From the NCBI GenBank assembly GCA_963757805.1, contig CAVWSM010000021.1:124001-188000 (forward strand): a stretch of 64,000 nt of DNA, written 5' to 3'. The position numbers were made by a program, and so were the translations under genes. Shown here piece after piece: positions 53,199-62,292 of this stretch. The stretch comes from CAVWSM01 sp963757805. GTDB lineage: Bacteria; Actinomycetota; Actinomycetes; Jiangellales; Jiangellaceae. The notes under the pieces were generated by a model that was not told where the DNA came from, searched no databases, and was given only the letters and a program-made list of their open reading frames with translations. The number at the start of each line of letters is the position of its first letter. Positions within the stretch are counted from its first letter, which is position 1.

Positions 53199-53956
53199 TG
53201 ATCCACTCGTTCTGGGGTCCCGTGCGTTTCGTGCGCCAGACCGGCTCGACCAACGCCGACGTCGCTGCGGCGGCACGTGATGGCGCGCCCGAGGGGCTGG
53301 TGATTTACGCTGGCGAGCAGACCAGCGGGCGCGGCCGGCTCGCGCGGGAGTGGAGCTCGCCACCGGGCTCGAGCCTGTCGATGTCGGTGCTGCTGCGACC
53401 TGTTGACATTGCGGTCTCCCGCTGGACGTGGCTGCCGCTGCTCGTCGGCGTCGCCGTGGCCGATGCGGTGCGTTCCGTGTCCGGCGTCTCGGTCGGGCTG
53501 AAGTGGCCCAACGACGTGCTCGTGGACGACCACAAGCTGGCCGGCATCCTCGTCGAGCGGGTCGAGACCGAGGGCGGGCCCGCCGTCGTCGCCGGCATCG
53601 GGCTCAACGTCTCGGTGCCCGCTGCGGAGCTGCCGCCGGGCGCCGTGTCGCTGGACGCCCGCTCGACGGTGCGGCTGACCCGGGAGGATGTCCTGGCCGC
53701 GGTACTGCACGAGCTCGCCGCGGGCTACCTGCGCTGGCGCGAGGCCGAGGGCTCGGCGAAGGACTGGCTCGCCGCCGCGTACACCGCTCGATGCGTCACC
53801 CTCGGCCAGGACGTACAGGTCTCGCTGCCCGGCGCGCGCTCGGTCGTCGGCCGCGCAGTGGCCATCGACGCGGAGGGTCGGCTCGTGGTCGAAGGCCCCG
53901 CGGGCCGTACGGCTGTCGGCGCGGGCGATGTCGTCCACGTGCGGGCGGCCAGCTGA
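53198..53956 (+). CDS. birA: Biotin-[acetyl-CoA carboxylase] ligase
   Basis: Attaches biotin to carrier Lys residues via biotinyl-5'-AMP. About 252 residues without the N-terminal DNA-binding domain found in E. coli BirA, so it is a monofunctional class. Motifs: QTGSTNADVAAAARDG, biotin/AMP loop TSGRGRLAREWSSPPG, LKWPNDVLVDDHKLAGILVE and GIGLNVSVP. The ATG overlaps the ppc stop (TGATG). Its client here is the carrier domain of the carboxylase alpha subunit (33.7 kb). Copy 5 of the palindromic repeat lies just downstream. Confidence 0.93.
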   Translation: MIHSFWGPVRFVRQTGSTNADVAAAARDGAPEGLVIYAGEQTSGRGRLAREWSSPPGSSLSMSVLLRPVDIAVSRWTWLPLLVGVAVADAVRSVSGVSVGLKWPNDVLVDDHKLAGILVERVETEGGPAVVAGIGLNVSVPAAELPPGAVSLDARSTVRLTREDVLAAVLHELAAGYLRWREAEGSAKDWLAAAYTARCVTLGQDVQVSLPGARSVVGRAVAIDAEGRLVVEGPAGRTAVGAGDVVHVRAAS

Positions 53957-54005
53957 GCGCCTCTCGCATGCGCGCCGCGGCCGGTGGGGTGACGGTCTGT
54001 GGCCC

Positions 54006-54043
54006 CTATGCATTTGCCGACACGGATGTCAGCAGTTGCGGAG
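54006..54043. repeat. Palindromic intergenic repeat, copy 5 of 5
   Basis: Arms CTATGCATTTGC (54006-54017) and GCAGTTGCGGAG (54032-54043): the most diverged copy, but two of its four differences are G.T wobble pairs and the outer GGCCC/GGGCC (54001-54005 with 54044-54048) is perfect. The spacer is again 14 nt. It is downstream of birA, ahead of the PH-domain gene. Confidence 0.78.
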
Positions 54044-54133
54044 GGGCCTGCGACTTGTCCCCGTACACCCGCCCGACGCCGGCACGCGAAACATGGAGCG
54101 CCTGACCCCGCAGAACCGGCGGAACGTGGCACG

Positions 54134-54667
54134 ATGCAGCACATGCCGATCACGTTCCCGCAGAAGCTCCTGGGTGACGGGGAAGAGGTCATCCTGCACG
54201 AGCGCACCCACTGGAAAGCCCTGATCTTCCCGGCCGTGATCCTCATCGTGACCTGCGCTGCTGCGGGGTTCCTGCTGGCGGTCGGCACGGACTGGTCGAC
54301 GTGGCCGGTGATCATCGTCGCGCTGCTCGTGATCTTGATCTTCTCGGTGTGGCCGTTCCTCAACTGGCTTTCGTCGACCGACACGTTGACCAACCGACGG
54401 CTGATCACTCGGCAGGGTGTCATCACCCGCATCGGTCGGGACATCCCGCTCAAGAAGGTCAATGACGTGTCGTACGAACGCGGCCCGATCGACCGCCTGC
54501 TCGGTTGCGGCACGCTGGTCGTGGAGTCGGCCGGTGAGCGGGGGCACAACGTCATACGCGACGTGCCCAGGGTCGAGCTCTTCCACCTCAAGCTGCAGGA
54601 GCTTCTGCTCGACGTCGACATCCCCGACGAGACCGACAAACGCAAGAGCAACGACCAGACACAGTGA
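54134..54667 (+). CDS. PH-domain membrane protein
   Basis: About 177 residues: MPITFPQKLLGDGEEVILHE begins a PH-domain family protein with two transmembrane helices (residues about 34-50 and 58-78) then a cytosolic PH domain including TDTLTNRRLITRQGVITRIG, VNDVSYERGPIDRLLGCGTL and VIRDVPRVELFHLKLQELLL. Function unknown; this arrangement (birA, PH domain, adenylate cyclase) is common in related actinomycetes. ATG 54134 or ATG 54143. The TGA overlaps the cyclase ATG. Confidence 0.88.
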   Translation: MQHMPITFPQKLLGDGEEVILHERTHWKALIFPAVILIVTCAAAGFLLAVGTDWSTWPVIIVALLVILIFSVWPFLNWLSSTDTLTNRRLITRQGVITRIGRDIPLKKVNDVSYERGPIDRLLGCGTLVVESAGERGHNVIRDVPRVELFHLKLQELLLDVDIPDETDKRKSNDQTQ

Positions 54668-55674
54668 CCGACGCCTCCGACGACGCGCAGCGCCTTGAGC
54701 GCTTGCTGCTGGGCGCGCAGCCGCAGTACACGCGCGAGGAAGTGGCCGAAGCCACGGGTGTTCCGCTTGAGACGGCCCGCAAGTTCTGGCGCGCGCTCGG
54801 CTTTGCCGACGTGGGCGAGGAGGCGGCCTTCACCGACAACGACATCGCGGCACTTCGGGCCGTTGGGGCGTTGATGCGTACGGGCTCGCTGACCGAGGAG
54901 GCGGCACTCCGGCTGACGCGAGGCTTCGGCCGTACGGCATCGCGGCTCGCTGACCGGGGAGTCGACGAGGTCACCGATCTCATCGAGGCGTTCGAGGCGG
55001 TGGAGGGGGCGGGGTACGGGAGCCAGCTGCGCACCGCGTACGCGTTTGCTACGGACCTGCTTCCCGTGTTCGAAGACGTACTGGTCCTCGCCTGGCGACG
55101 TCATCTTGCCCGCGCGGTGCAGCGAGTCGTGGCCACGCCGGCGCCTGCCGAAGGCGCGCCCATCATGTCGGTGGGGTTTGCGGACCTGGTGTCGTTCACG
55201 CGGGTGGCGCGTGGGCTCGACGAGGAAGAGTTGGGTGCGCTGGTCGAGCGGTTCGAGGCGGAAGCAGCCGACCTGGTGGCGTGGCATGACGCTCGGCTGG
55301 TCAAGACGCTGGGTGATGAGGTGCTGTTCACGTCGCCGTCACCCGTCGTCGCCACCGACATCGGGCTCGGGCTGGTCGAGGCAGTCGGCGGTGACCCAGA
55401 CATGCCTGATCTGCGCGTCGGGATCGCGACCGGACCAGTGATGCAGCGGATCGGCGACGTGTTCGGCTCCACGGTCAACCTCGCGAGCCGGCTCACGGCG
55501 CTCGCGGACCGCAACCAGGTGCTGGTCGACAAGGCGACGGCGGAGGCGCTTGCGCAGCGGGGTGGGTACGAGCTGCATGCGCTGCCGCCGCAGCCCGTAC
55601 GGAGTTTCGGCGATGTGGTCGGAGTTGTGGTCGGAGCGGCCAGCGGAGATGCCCGACTAGGCTCGGGTGTGTGA
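54664..55674 (+). CDS. Class III adenylate/guanylate cyclase with N-terminal regulatory domain
   Basis: A 336-residue cyclase. The N-terminal 150 residues (QYTREEVAEATGVPLETARK, AALRLTRGFGRTASRLADRG) are helical and resemble the autoinhibitory regulatory domain of the mycobacterial Rv1264-type enzymes. The catalytic domain starts near 165: SVGFADLVSFTRVARGLDEE (first metal Asp), TLGDEVLFTSPSP (second), IATGPVMQRIGDVFGSTVNL with Asn, and ASRLTALADRNQVL with Arg, so all catalytic residues are present. Coupled to the PH-domain gene (4-nt overlap) and, by GTGA, to the next gene. Substrate (ATP or GTP) and input signal are not deducible. Confidence 0.9.
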   Translation: MTDASDDAQRLERLLLGAQPQYTREEVAEATGVPLETARKFWRALGFADVGEEAAFTDNDIAALRAVGALMRTGSLTEEAALRLTRGFGRTASRLADRGVDEVTDLIEAFEAVEGAGYGSQLRTAYAFATDLLPVFEDVLVLAWRRHLARAVQRVVATPAPAEGAPIMSVGFADLVSFTRVARGLDEEELGALVERFEAEAADLVAWHDARLVKTLGDEVLFTSPSPVVATDIGLGLVEAVGGDPDMPDLRVGIATGPVMQRIGDVFGSTVNLASRLTALADRNQVLVDKATAEALAQRGGYELHALPPQPVRSFGDVVGVVVGAASGDARLGSGV

Positions 55675-56456
55675 GTGCGCAGCACATTGCGGTGAGGCGA
55701 CCGGCCGAGGCTGTGGCCGAGATCGTGCTCGACCGGCCGACTGCGCTGAACGCGATCGACACTGAGCTCGCTGAGCAGTTGGCCGATGCGGCCGGGAAGA
55801 TCGCTGTCGACGAGAGCGTGCGCGCCGTACTCCTGTCGTCGTCGTCTGAGCGGGCGTTCTGTGTGGGCGCCGACTTGAAGGAGCGGGCTCGGTTCGGCGA
55901 CGCGGAGATGCTCGCGCAGCGGCCGGTGCTGGCGTCGGCGTTCCGGTCGATCCTCGACCTGCCGGTGCCGGCGGTTGCGGCGGTAGGTGGGTACGCGCTC
56001 GGCGGCGGGTTCGAGCTGGCGCTGTCGTGCGACCTGATCGTGGCGGATGACACGGCGATCTTCGGGCTGCCCGAGGTGCGGCTGGGGCTGATCCCGGGCG
56101 GCGGGGGTACGCAGCTGCTGGTGCGGCGGATCGGGTGGTCGCGCGCGGCGGACGTACTGTTCACCGGCCGGCACATCGAGGCGGTCGAGGCGCAGCGGCT
56201 GGGGTTCGTGGATCGGCGGGTGCCGTACGGCGCGGTGGGCGAGGAGGCGCTGCGGCTGGCGACGGAGATCTCGCACGCGGCGCCGACCGCGCTGCGCAAC
56301 GCGAAGCGGGCGATGCGGCAGGGGTTCGGGCGGATCTTGGCTGAGGGGCTCGAGGTGGAGGACGCCGCATGGCGCGACTCCGCGGTGTCGGCGGATAGGC
56401 GTGAGGGTGTCGCGGCGTTCAACGAGAAGCGGTCGCCTGAATGGCCTGGGATGTAA
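55671..56456 (+). CDS. Enoyl-CoA hydratase/isomerase family protein
   Basis: Crotonase-fold hydratase of 261 residues: IVLDRPTALNAIDTELAEQL, oxyanion loop ERAFCVGADLKER, YALGGGFELALSCDLIVADD, and the acid-base GLPEVRLGLIPGGGGTQLLV near 120. GTG 55671 overlaps the cyclase stop by four bases (GTGA). It sits 12 nt before an HMG-CoA lyase gene, so it may be the methylglutaconyl-CoA hydratase of leucine breakdown, complementing the ACAD and carboxyltransferase at 37.5-40.3 kb. A general short-chain hydratase is the alternative. Confidence 0.9.
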   Translation: MSAQHIAVRRPAEAVAEIVLDRPTALNAIDTELAEQLADAAGKIAVDESVRAVLLSSSSERAFCVGADLKERARFGDAEMLAQRPVLASAFRSILDLPVPAVAAVGGYALGGGFELALSCDLIVADDTAIFGLPEVRLGLIPGGGGTQLLVRRIGWSRAADVLFTGRHIEAVEAQRLGFVDRRVPYGAVGEEALRLATEISHAAPTALRNAKRAMRQGFGRILAEGLEVEDAAWRDSAVSADRREGVAAFNEKRSPEWPGM

Positions 56457-56468
56457 GGGTGATGAACG

Positions 56469-57405
56469 TTGACTGACCTGCCGAGCCGGATCTCGTTGCG
56501 CGAGGTCGGGCCGCGCGACGGCCTGCAGAACGAGCCGCCGGTGCCGACGGCCGGCAAGATCGAGCTGCTGGATGCGTTGTCCCGTACGGGCGTTGGGCGC
56601 ATCGAGGCGGTGTCGTACGTGCACCCGAAGGCGATCCCGCAGATGGGCGACGCGAGCGAGGTGTGGGCGGCGGCGAAGCGGGCTGACGGTGTGCGGTACT
56701 CGGCGCTGGTGCCGAACTTGAAGGGCGCCGAGCGGGCGTTGGCGGACGGGTTCACCGAGATCGAGCTGGTGGTCTCGGCGTCGGACTCGCACAACCGCGC
56801 GAACGTGAACCGGTCGACGGAGGAGTCGCTGGAGGACATCGGTCGCGGTGGTGTCGCTGGCGCACTCGGCTGGGGCGACCGCGCAGGTGATCGTGGCGAC
56901 GGCATGGGGCTGTCCCTATGAGGGGGACGTGCCGGTGTCGCGGGTGCTGTGGGTGGTCGATCGTGCGGTGGCAGAGGGGGCCGACTCGATCGCTTTTGGT
57001 GATACGACGGGCATGGCGACCCCGCCGCGGGTGACGGGGCTGGTCGACGCGACGCGGTCGCGGCACCCGGACCTGCCGATGGGGCTGCACTTCCACAACA
57101 CGCGCGGCACGGGGCTGGCCAACGTGCTGGCGGCGCTGCAGCTGGGCGTGGATGACTTTGACGCGAGCGTTGGCGGGCTTGGGGGTTGCCCGTACGCCCC
57201 GGGTGCCTCGGGCAACATCGCCACCGAGGAGCTCGTCCACATGGTCGAGGACATGGGCATCTCGACGGGCGTGGACCTTGAGGCTTTGTTGGAGGCGGCG
57301 GCTCTGGCGGAGCGGCTGGTCGGGCACCAGCTGCCGTCGCAGGTGCTGCGGGCTGGGCCGCGTACGCGGTTGACGCCGATGGGTGGCGCGCCAGCGGCGT
57401 ACTGA
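56469..57405 (+). pseudogene. Hydroxymethylglutaryl-CoA lyase, one frameshift
   Basis: DRE-TIM-barrel metallolyase splitting HMG-CoA into acetyl-CoA and acetoacetate, the last step of leucine catabolism. About 312 residues: SLREVGPRDGLQNEPPVP (the Asp-Arg-Glu type metal motif), KGAERALADGFTEIELVVSA, then after a shift near 56845 LAHSAGATAQVIVATAWG, ADSIAFGDTTGMATP, HFHNTRGTGLANVLAAL with its metal His pair, and SVGGLGGCPYAPGASGNIAT near the end. One extra G in GTCGCGGTGG fits EDIGRVVSLAHSAG. A UUCG hairpin follows 20 nt downstream. Confidence 0.9.
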
Positions 57406-57425
57406 TCGCGCGCGGCGGGCCGGGT

Positions 57426-57445
57426 CGATCACGTTCGCGTGATCG
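57426..57445 (+). terminator. Hairpin after the HMG-CoA lyase gene
   Basis: CGATCACG (57426-57433) and CGTGATCG (57438-57445) form a perfect 8-bp stem closed by a TTCG tetraloop, 20 nt after the HMG-CoA lyase stop. The compact stem and stable loop are typical of intrinsic terminators in GC-rich actinomycetes. Confidence 0.7.
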
Positions 57446-57527
57446 CCCTGGACTGAGCAAGGCCTGCATGCCGCGCACAGTCCGCCTAAGCCTGGGTCAG
57501 ACGAGCCTGCGAGGCATGCGCCGCCAG

Positions 57528-58129
57528 TCACTGCGGGGTCTGTACTGCGCTGCCGTCGCACCAACCCTGCTCATAGCCGGCGCGGTAGCGCGTTTGCGGA
57601 CCGACGGTGGCATCGTCATCGTCCTCGTCATCGGCGTCAGGTGCGGGTGCGCCGTCGATCTGATGGCCCAGGCCTTGCTGGGCGTCGCGGCTTCCCTCGA
57701 GGTACCCATCGAGGTCGACGATGAGCTCGGCGCCGCATAGATCGCTGGTGCGATGTTCGGACGACGGGCAGCTCGGGTCGAGGCGGCACTCCTGCGTACT
57801 GCCGGTGAACGGCTGGTCTTTCTCGGCGGCGTTGGGCTCGACGCCATCGTCGGTGGCATCGGCCTCGGTCGTGTCGGCCGCGGCTGTGTCGGTCGTGGCC
57901 GCATCGCGTTCCTTGGCGTAGGTCGTGTCGCCCTCGTCCGCACGCCGTGTTGTCCGTGCCAGGCGTGCCACCTTCCGGGGTTCGGGGCCGAGGTCGACGC
58001 AGTCTCGACAGGGTCGCCGGAGTCGTCGCCCACAGCAAAGATGCCGATCGCCAACGCGATGGTCGCAATGATGGCGACGAGTCCGAAGGTCAGGCGACGC
58101 TGTGTGCGCGTCAGGTGCCGGAGGGCCAT
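57528..58129 (-). pseudogene. Membrane-anchored acidic hypothetical protein, frameshifted
   Basis: ATG 58129 begins a signal anchor (RRLTFGLVAIIATIALAIGI) followed by an acidic extracellular linker. After a shift near 57970 the frame reads EGDTTYAKERDAATTDTAAA, EKDQPFTGSTQECRLDPSCP and LVDLDGYLEGSRDAQQGLGH, ending WCDGSAVQTPQ. Rich in Asp, Glu, Thr and Ala with four Cys, so a secreted Thr/Glu-rich protein. Function unknown; upstream lies a nearly 400-nt region with no clear gene. Confidence 0.55.
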
Positions 58130-58515
58130 GGTGCTCCCTCGCTCCAGTTCAGGCCTTGGGGTGTGACCCGAGGGTCGACCGCCCGCCGGTGGCTGCGGCC
58201 GAGTTAGGAGCCGGGCGGTAGCGGCCGCTCACCCTCCGCTCGACACGCAATAGACGCGCGAAGGCCAAAGCGCGTTGACACGAGTAGACCGCCAAGCCCG
58301 GGCACCCTGAATGAAGATCGACAGCCTCCTCCCGCCCGACCCGCCGAGCGGCGTGTCGCACCGGAGAAGGCTGTTGATCATGCTCTGAGCTCAGGGAGGC
58401 GCCCGCGGAGTCGGAATCAGCGCTCAGCCGAGCGCCTCTCGTAGGGGCTTGGGGCACCTTGCAGGCTGTGGATAGCGATTCCGGGATCCGGGCGAACTTC
58501 ACTTATCCTCTCCGG
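58130..58515. other. Divergent intergenic region without a clear gene
   Basis: Between the start of the acidic membrane protein (minus) and the lipoprotein gene (plus). The only long minus-strand frame (58149-58502) is Ala/Arg/Ser-rich with no motifs and I leave it out. Both promoters must be here; no inverted repeat or recognised operator stands out. Confidence 0.5.
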
Positions 58516-59094
58516 ATGCACGTCCGCACTAGCCTTCTCGTTTGTGTGACGGCCGCCACTCTGCTGGCGGCCGCCTGCTCATCCGGCGACGACCCGACCA
58601 CCCTGCCCGCGGTGCTCGCCGTCGGAGACCTCGGCGACGCCCAACCGCCATCCCCGTCCCCGAGGCAGCCCAGGCGCACACCGAAGAGGGCGCGGTTGCG
58701 TTCGTCGAGCACTACTCTGGACCTGCTCAACCAGGGCTACCGCGGCAAGGACGTGGAGGCGGCGGTCGCGGCCCTTCGTGACGGCAGCGACCGGACGTGC
58801 CAGGCATGCGACGGCTGGATCGCCTCGTTTGAGGAGACCGTGGCTTGCGGGCGGGCGAGTCGAGGGTGGCAGACGCCGCGATCGCGGACGTCGTCGCCGG
58901 GCCGGCCAACTTCGAGCGCGGAGCGGCGGGCTCGTGTTCGCCGTGCTCGATGCGCCGCGCGGGAAGATCGTATCGCGCCGGACGGCTCGGTCTATGCCGA
59001 GACTGCCGCCAGTCGACAAGGGCAGCGCTCGAGTTCGAGCTGCAATGGACTGATCGGCTGGACCGTGAGCGAGGTCACGGTTGAGCATGACTAG
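58516..59094 (+). pseudogene. DUF6318-type lipoprotein, multiply frameshifted
   Basis: Starts at ATG 58516 with a lipoprotein signal: MHVRTSLLVCVTAATLLAAA then the lipobox Cys followed by SSGDD. After frame changes the DUF6318-like body reads AQAHTEEGAVAFVEHYS, LLNQGYRGKDVEAAVAALRD and DRTCQACDGWIASFEETVA, then VDAAIADVVAGPANFERGAA and GLVFAVLDAPRGKIVS, ending WTVSEVTVEHD. At least three indels. Surface-exposed lipoprotein of unknown function, probably the first gene of a pair with the PKD-domain protein downstream. Confidence 0.6.
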
Positions 59095-60033
59095 CCTCGA
59101 AGCGCGCGGCCGCGCTCGTCGCCGGTGCGATCGCTGTGGCCTGCTCGTCGCGTCTGGCCTCACGCGATCGCGCGTCGCGAGTCTTCGGCGACCGCGCCGA
59201 CGGCATGCCTGCGGCATCGCTGTGATGACCGGAGACCGGTCTTGAGAGACGGCGACGCGACCGCGGGCGGTAGCGAGGAGAACCCGACGGAGCCACGGTG
59301 CAGGCGCCGGGCCGACGACGACACCCGTACGCAGCCATCCGCGAGATGCTGGCGCCGGGCTGCCCGGGCGTGACGGTGGTCGGCCTCGGCGCAGACGCGA
59401 ACATCGTGAATGACGCAGAGTGCCCGCTCGGCCATCATCGTGTGCGCGGATCCCGAGCGAGTACCGCTACTGGGTGTTCACGCCATCCGCAGGACCCAGC
59501 GACGGGACAGCTAGTTCAGCCGCCGCAGCCGTGGACGTATGCCGGGCTCACGCTGTGTCGCGCCAGCCCAGGTCAACCAAGGCGGAGTGACCCCAGCGAT
59601 GGTGCTGGAAGAGTTCAAGCGCCTCCCGCTCCCACAAGGCCAAGTGATCGTCCAGCCCGGCGACCGTACGCTCGTCAACTTCCCGACGGTCTTCTACACC
59701 GAGCTCACCGGCGACCAGGTCCTCGCACCAGTCACGATCCTCGGCCAGCAAGTCGAGATCATCGCCGAGCCGCGTTCGTACGCCTGGGACTTCGGCGACG
59801 GGCAGAGCATGACGACAGAGACGCCTGGCGCGCCGTACCCCGCCAAAGAGATCACCCACGAGTACGCCACGAACGGCGACGTCCAGGCAACCCTGACGGT
59901 GACCTACGGCGGCCGGTTCAGAGTGGCTGGCGGCGCGTGGCTGCCGATCCCGGGCACCACGACTGTGACCAGCGCGCCGACAGCGGTCGCCGTACTCGAA
60001 GCGCGCAGCCAGCTCGTCGCCGGCAACGACTGA
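59087..60033 (+). pseudogene. Secreted PKD-domain protein, frameshifted
   Basis: ATG 59087 lies inside the end of the previous gene; after a shift near 59100 a signal-peptide-like KRAAALVAGAIAVACSS follows, then PSEYRYWVFTPSAGPSDG in one frame and QPPQPWTYAGLTLC in another. From 59539 the frame is clear: AQVNQGGVTPAMVLEEFKRL, a PKD-like FGDGQSMTTETPGAPYPAKE with ITHEYATNGDVQATLTVTY (the W-D-FGDG and H-x-Y pattern of PKD folds), ending LVAGND. Cell-surface role, function unknown. Multiple indels upstream of 59540. Confidence 0.6.
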
Positions 60034-60056
60034 CGCGCCGAGGTTCGGTCGAGGGA

Positions 60057-60297
60057 CTAGGTGGTCCGCCAGACAGCCGTCGCCGAAGCGATCCGCGCCC
60101 GCATCTCGCGTGCCTCGGCCTCGGTGAGGATGCCCTCCAAGTCGAGATCCAGCTCGACCTCATCCGTCGCCTGATCGAGCAGGTACGTGTCCAACGCCTC
60201 CTGGATGAGCTCCGAGACCCCTTGCAGGCCCGCGCAGCTGAGCGAGCGCGGTCAGCGCTCGCTGCTGCTCCTCAGTGATCTCGACCGCGATTCGCAC
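60057..60297 (-). pseudogene. Ribbon-helix-helix (CopG/VapB-like) DNA-binding protein, one frameshift
   Basis: About 79 residues: VRIAVEITEEQQRALTALAQ forms the N-terminal beta strand and helix, then after a shift near 60228 (one extra G in GCGCGGGCC) GVSELIQEALDTYLLDQATD and a C-terminal helix ILTEAEAREMRARIAS. This is the fold of ribbon-helix-helix regulators and antitoxins. Two nt after the POT transporter stop on the same strand; no toxin gene follows, only the secreted-protein genes on the other strand. Confidence 0.65.
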
Positions 60298-60299
60298 CC

Positions 60300-61785
60300 T
60301 CAGCGCACCCCACTCATCAACGCCGTAATCCGCCGCGACAACGCGAAGATCAACAACCCAACAAGCGCCGCGACGACGGCCAGCGACCCGTAGTACACCG
60401 GATCCGACAGCTCGCCATTCAACTTCGTCACCTGCGCGTTGATCGCGTTGCCCGTCGCCGTAGCGAGGAACCAGATCCCCAGCACCTGCCCGGTAAACCG
60501 CGCCGGCGCGAGCTTGGTCGACACCGACAACCCCGTCGGCGACAGCAACAGCTCAGCGACTGTCTGCACGAAGTACACCGCCAGCAGCCACAGCGGGCTC
60601 ACCAAGTTGCCATCAGAAGCCGCCGCACCCGCCAGCGCCATGATCACGAACGACAGCGCGATGCCCCACAGCGCCATCCCGAACTTCACCGGCGTTGACG
60701 GCTGCCGCGAGCCTAGGTACGTCCACAGCCACGCAAAGACCGGCGCGAGCGCGAGGATCAGGACGGGGTTGACCGACTGATACCAAGACGCCGGGAACTC
60801 GAACCCGAACACATCCCGGTCAACCTTCTCCTGCGCGAAGATGTTGAGCAGCGACCCCGCCTGGTCGTAGATCATCCAGAACACCGTCGCCGCGACGAAG
60901 ATCCAGATGAACGCGCGCAGCCGGCTTATCTCCGTACGCGTCAATCCAGGCGTACGGAACATCACGATGAAGTACACGATCGGCACCGCCACCGCGAGCA
61001 CCGTCAGCGCGTTGATGACGTGGTCGAGCTCGAACCACCCGAACGAGAGGTCGATCGCCAGCAGCACGGCGGCAACAGCGAGCCACATCAGAGACGTACG
61101 AAGAACGCGCCGCCGCTCCTCCGGCGTGGCCGGCCGCGACGCCCGCAAGGAGGACTCGGGGAGCGTGCTCGACGCCGAGCACGTACTGCACCAACGCCAG
61201 CGTCATGCCGATCGCGGCGACGATGAACCCGGCGTGCCAACTGACGTTCTCGCCAAGCCATCCGGTGATCAGCGGTGCGATGAACGCGCCAAGGTTGATG
61301 CCCATGTAGAAAATCGAGAACCCGGCGTCGCGCCGCGCGTCCGTCTCGCCATACAGCGCGCCGACCATGGCCGAGATGTTGGGCTTCAGCAGCCCCGTAC
61401 CGATGGCGATCAGCGAGAGCCCGATGTAGACGGTCGCTACCGCCGGCACCGCCATGACGTAGTGGCCCGCCGCGATGATGATGCCGCCGACAAGAACCGC
61501 ACGACGCGCGCCCCACATCCGGTCGGCGATCCAACCGCCGGGCAGCGACAGCATGTAGACCATCGCGTTGTAGATCGCGTAGATCGATGCTGCGGTCACC
61601 GTTGACAGCCCGAGACCGCCGTCGCCCACGTTGTCGACCAGGAAGAGGACGAGGATCGCCCGCATCCCGTAGAAGCTGAACCGCTCCCACATCTCCGTGA
61701 GGAACAGCGTCATCAATCCTCGGGGTTGCCCGAAGAATGACCGGTCGACCGCTTCGGCTGGCTGCGGCGGCACGCTCGTGGTCAC
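60300..61785 (-). pseudogene. POT/PTR-family peptide transporter, one frameshift
   Basis: Proton-coupled oligopeptide transporter of the major facilitator superfamily, about 494 residues and 12-14 helices. The PTR2 signature is intact: FLTEMWERFSFYGMRAILVL (ExxERFxYY-type), then KPNISAMVGALYGETDARRD and FYMGINLGAFIAPLITGWLG. A shift near 61155 leads into the C-terminal half with IWIFVAATVFWMIYDQAGSL and VQTVAELLLSPTGLSVSTKL. GTG 61785 is the start. An intact set of helices either side of a single break suggests a sequence error rather than loss. Confidence 0.88.
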
Positions 61786-61915
61786 GTCGCTACCCCCGAG
61801 CTCGTACGGACCTCGTCCATCCAGCCTGCCGAAGCCTCCGGTGGGCCGCATCCTGACCTTGTCTGGGGGCTTCGCGGCGGATGCCGGTCCGCCTTGGCCT
61901 AGTTACCCTGCTGAC

Positions 61916-62239
61916 ATGGGCGCCGGCGCCGACGATGACGCCGTCGCAGGTCTGCGGATCGATGAGAGCGATGGCTCCGTACGGGTCGACGGGCGCGTCG
62001 TGAAGCTGACCGCGACGGAGCTCGCGCTGCTGCGCGTACTCGTGGCCGCGCACGGTGCTCCGGTGTCGCGGCAGCAGTTGTTGTACGAGGTCTGGCACAC
62101 GTCGTGGGCGGGGGAGAAGAGTCGCGCGGTCGACGTCCACGTGTCCGGTCTGCGCCGCAAGCTCGGGGATCAGGCGCGCAATCCGCGGTGGATTGAGACC
62201 GTACGGGGTGTGGGGTTCCGCGCACTGCCGACGGGCTAG
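61916..62239 (+). CDS. Stand-alone OmpR/PhoB-type winged-helix DNA-binding protein
   Basis: A 107-residue protein made only of the C-terminal effector domain: GSVRVDGRVVKLTATELALL, then a RVLVAAHGAPVSRQQLLYEV helix pair, VWHTSWAGEKSRAVDVHVSG and the recognition helix LRRKLGDQARNPRWIETVRG with VGFRALPTG wing. No receiver (REC) domain or phospho-acceptor Asp precedes it; ATG 61916 is the only start ahead of the domain. It diverges from the POT transporter, with 130 nt between starts, so the transporter is a possible target. Confidence 0.8.
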   Translation: MGAGADDDAVAGLRIDESDGSVRVDGRVVKLTATELALLRVLVAAHGAPVSRQQLLYEVWHTSWAGEKSRAVDVHVSGLRRKLGDQARNPRWIETVRGVGFRALPTG

Positions 62240-62292
62240 GCCGGCCTGGCCGGGCAGGCCATTGGTCTGCCCGGCCGCTGCAGGTACTGAAC

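Noticed and set aside
58149..58502. 117-residue minus-strand ORF
   Set aside because: Skewed composition, no motif or ribosome site, and it fills the divergent promoter region of two other genes.
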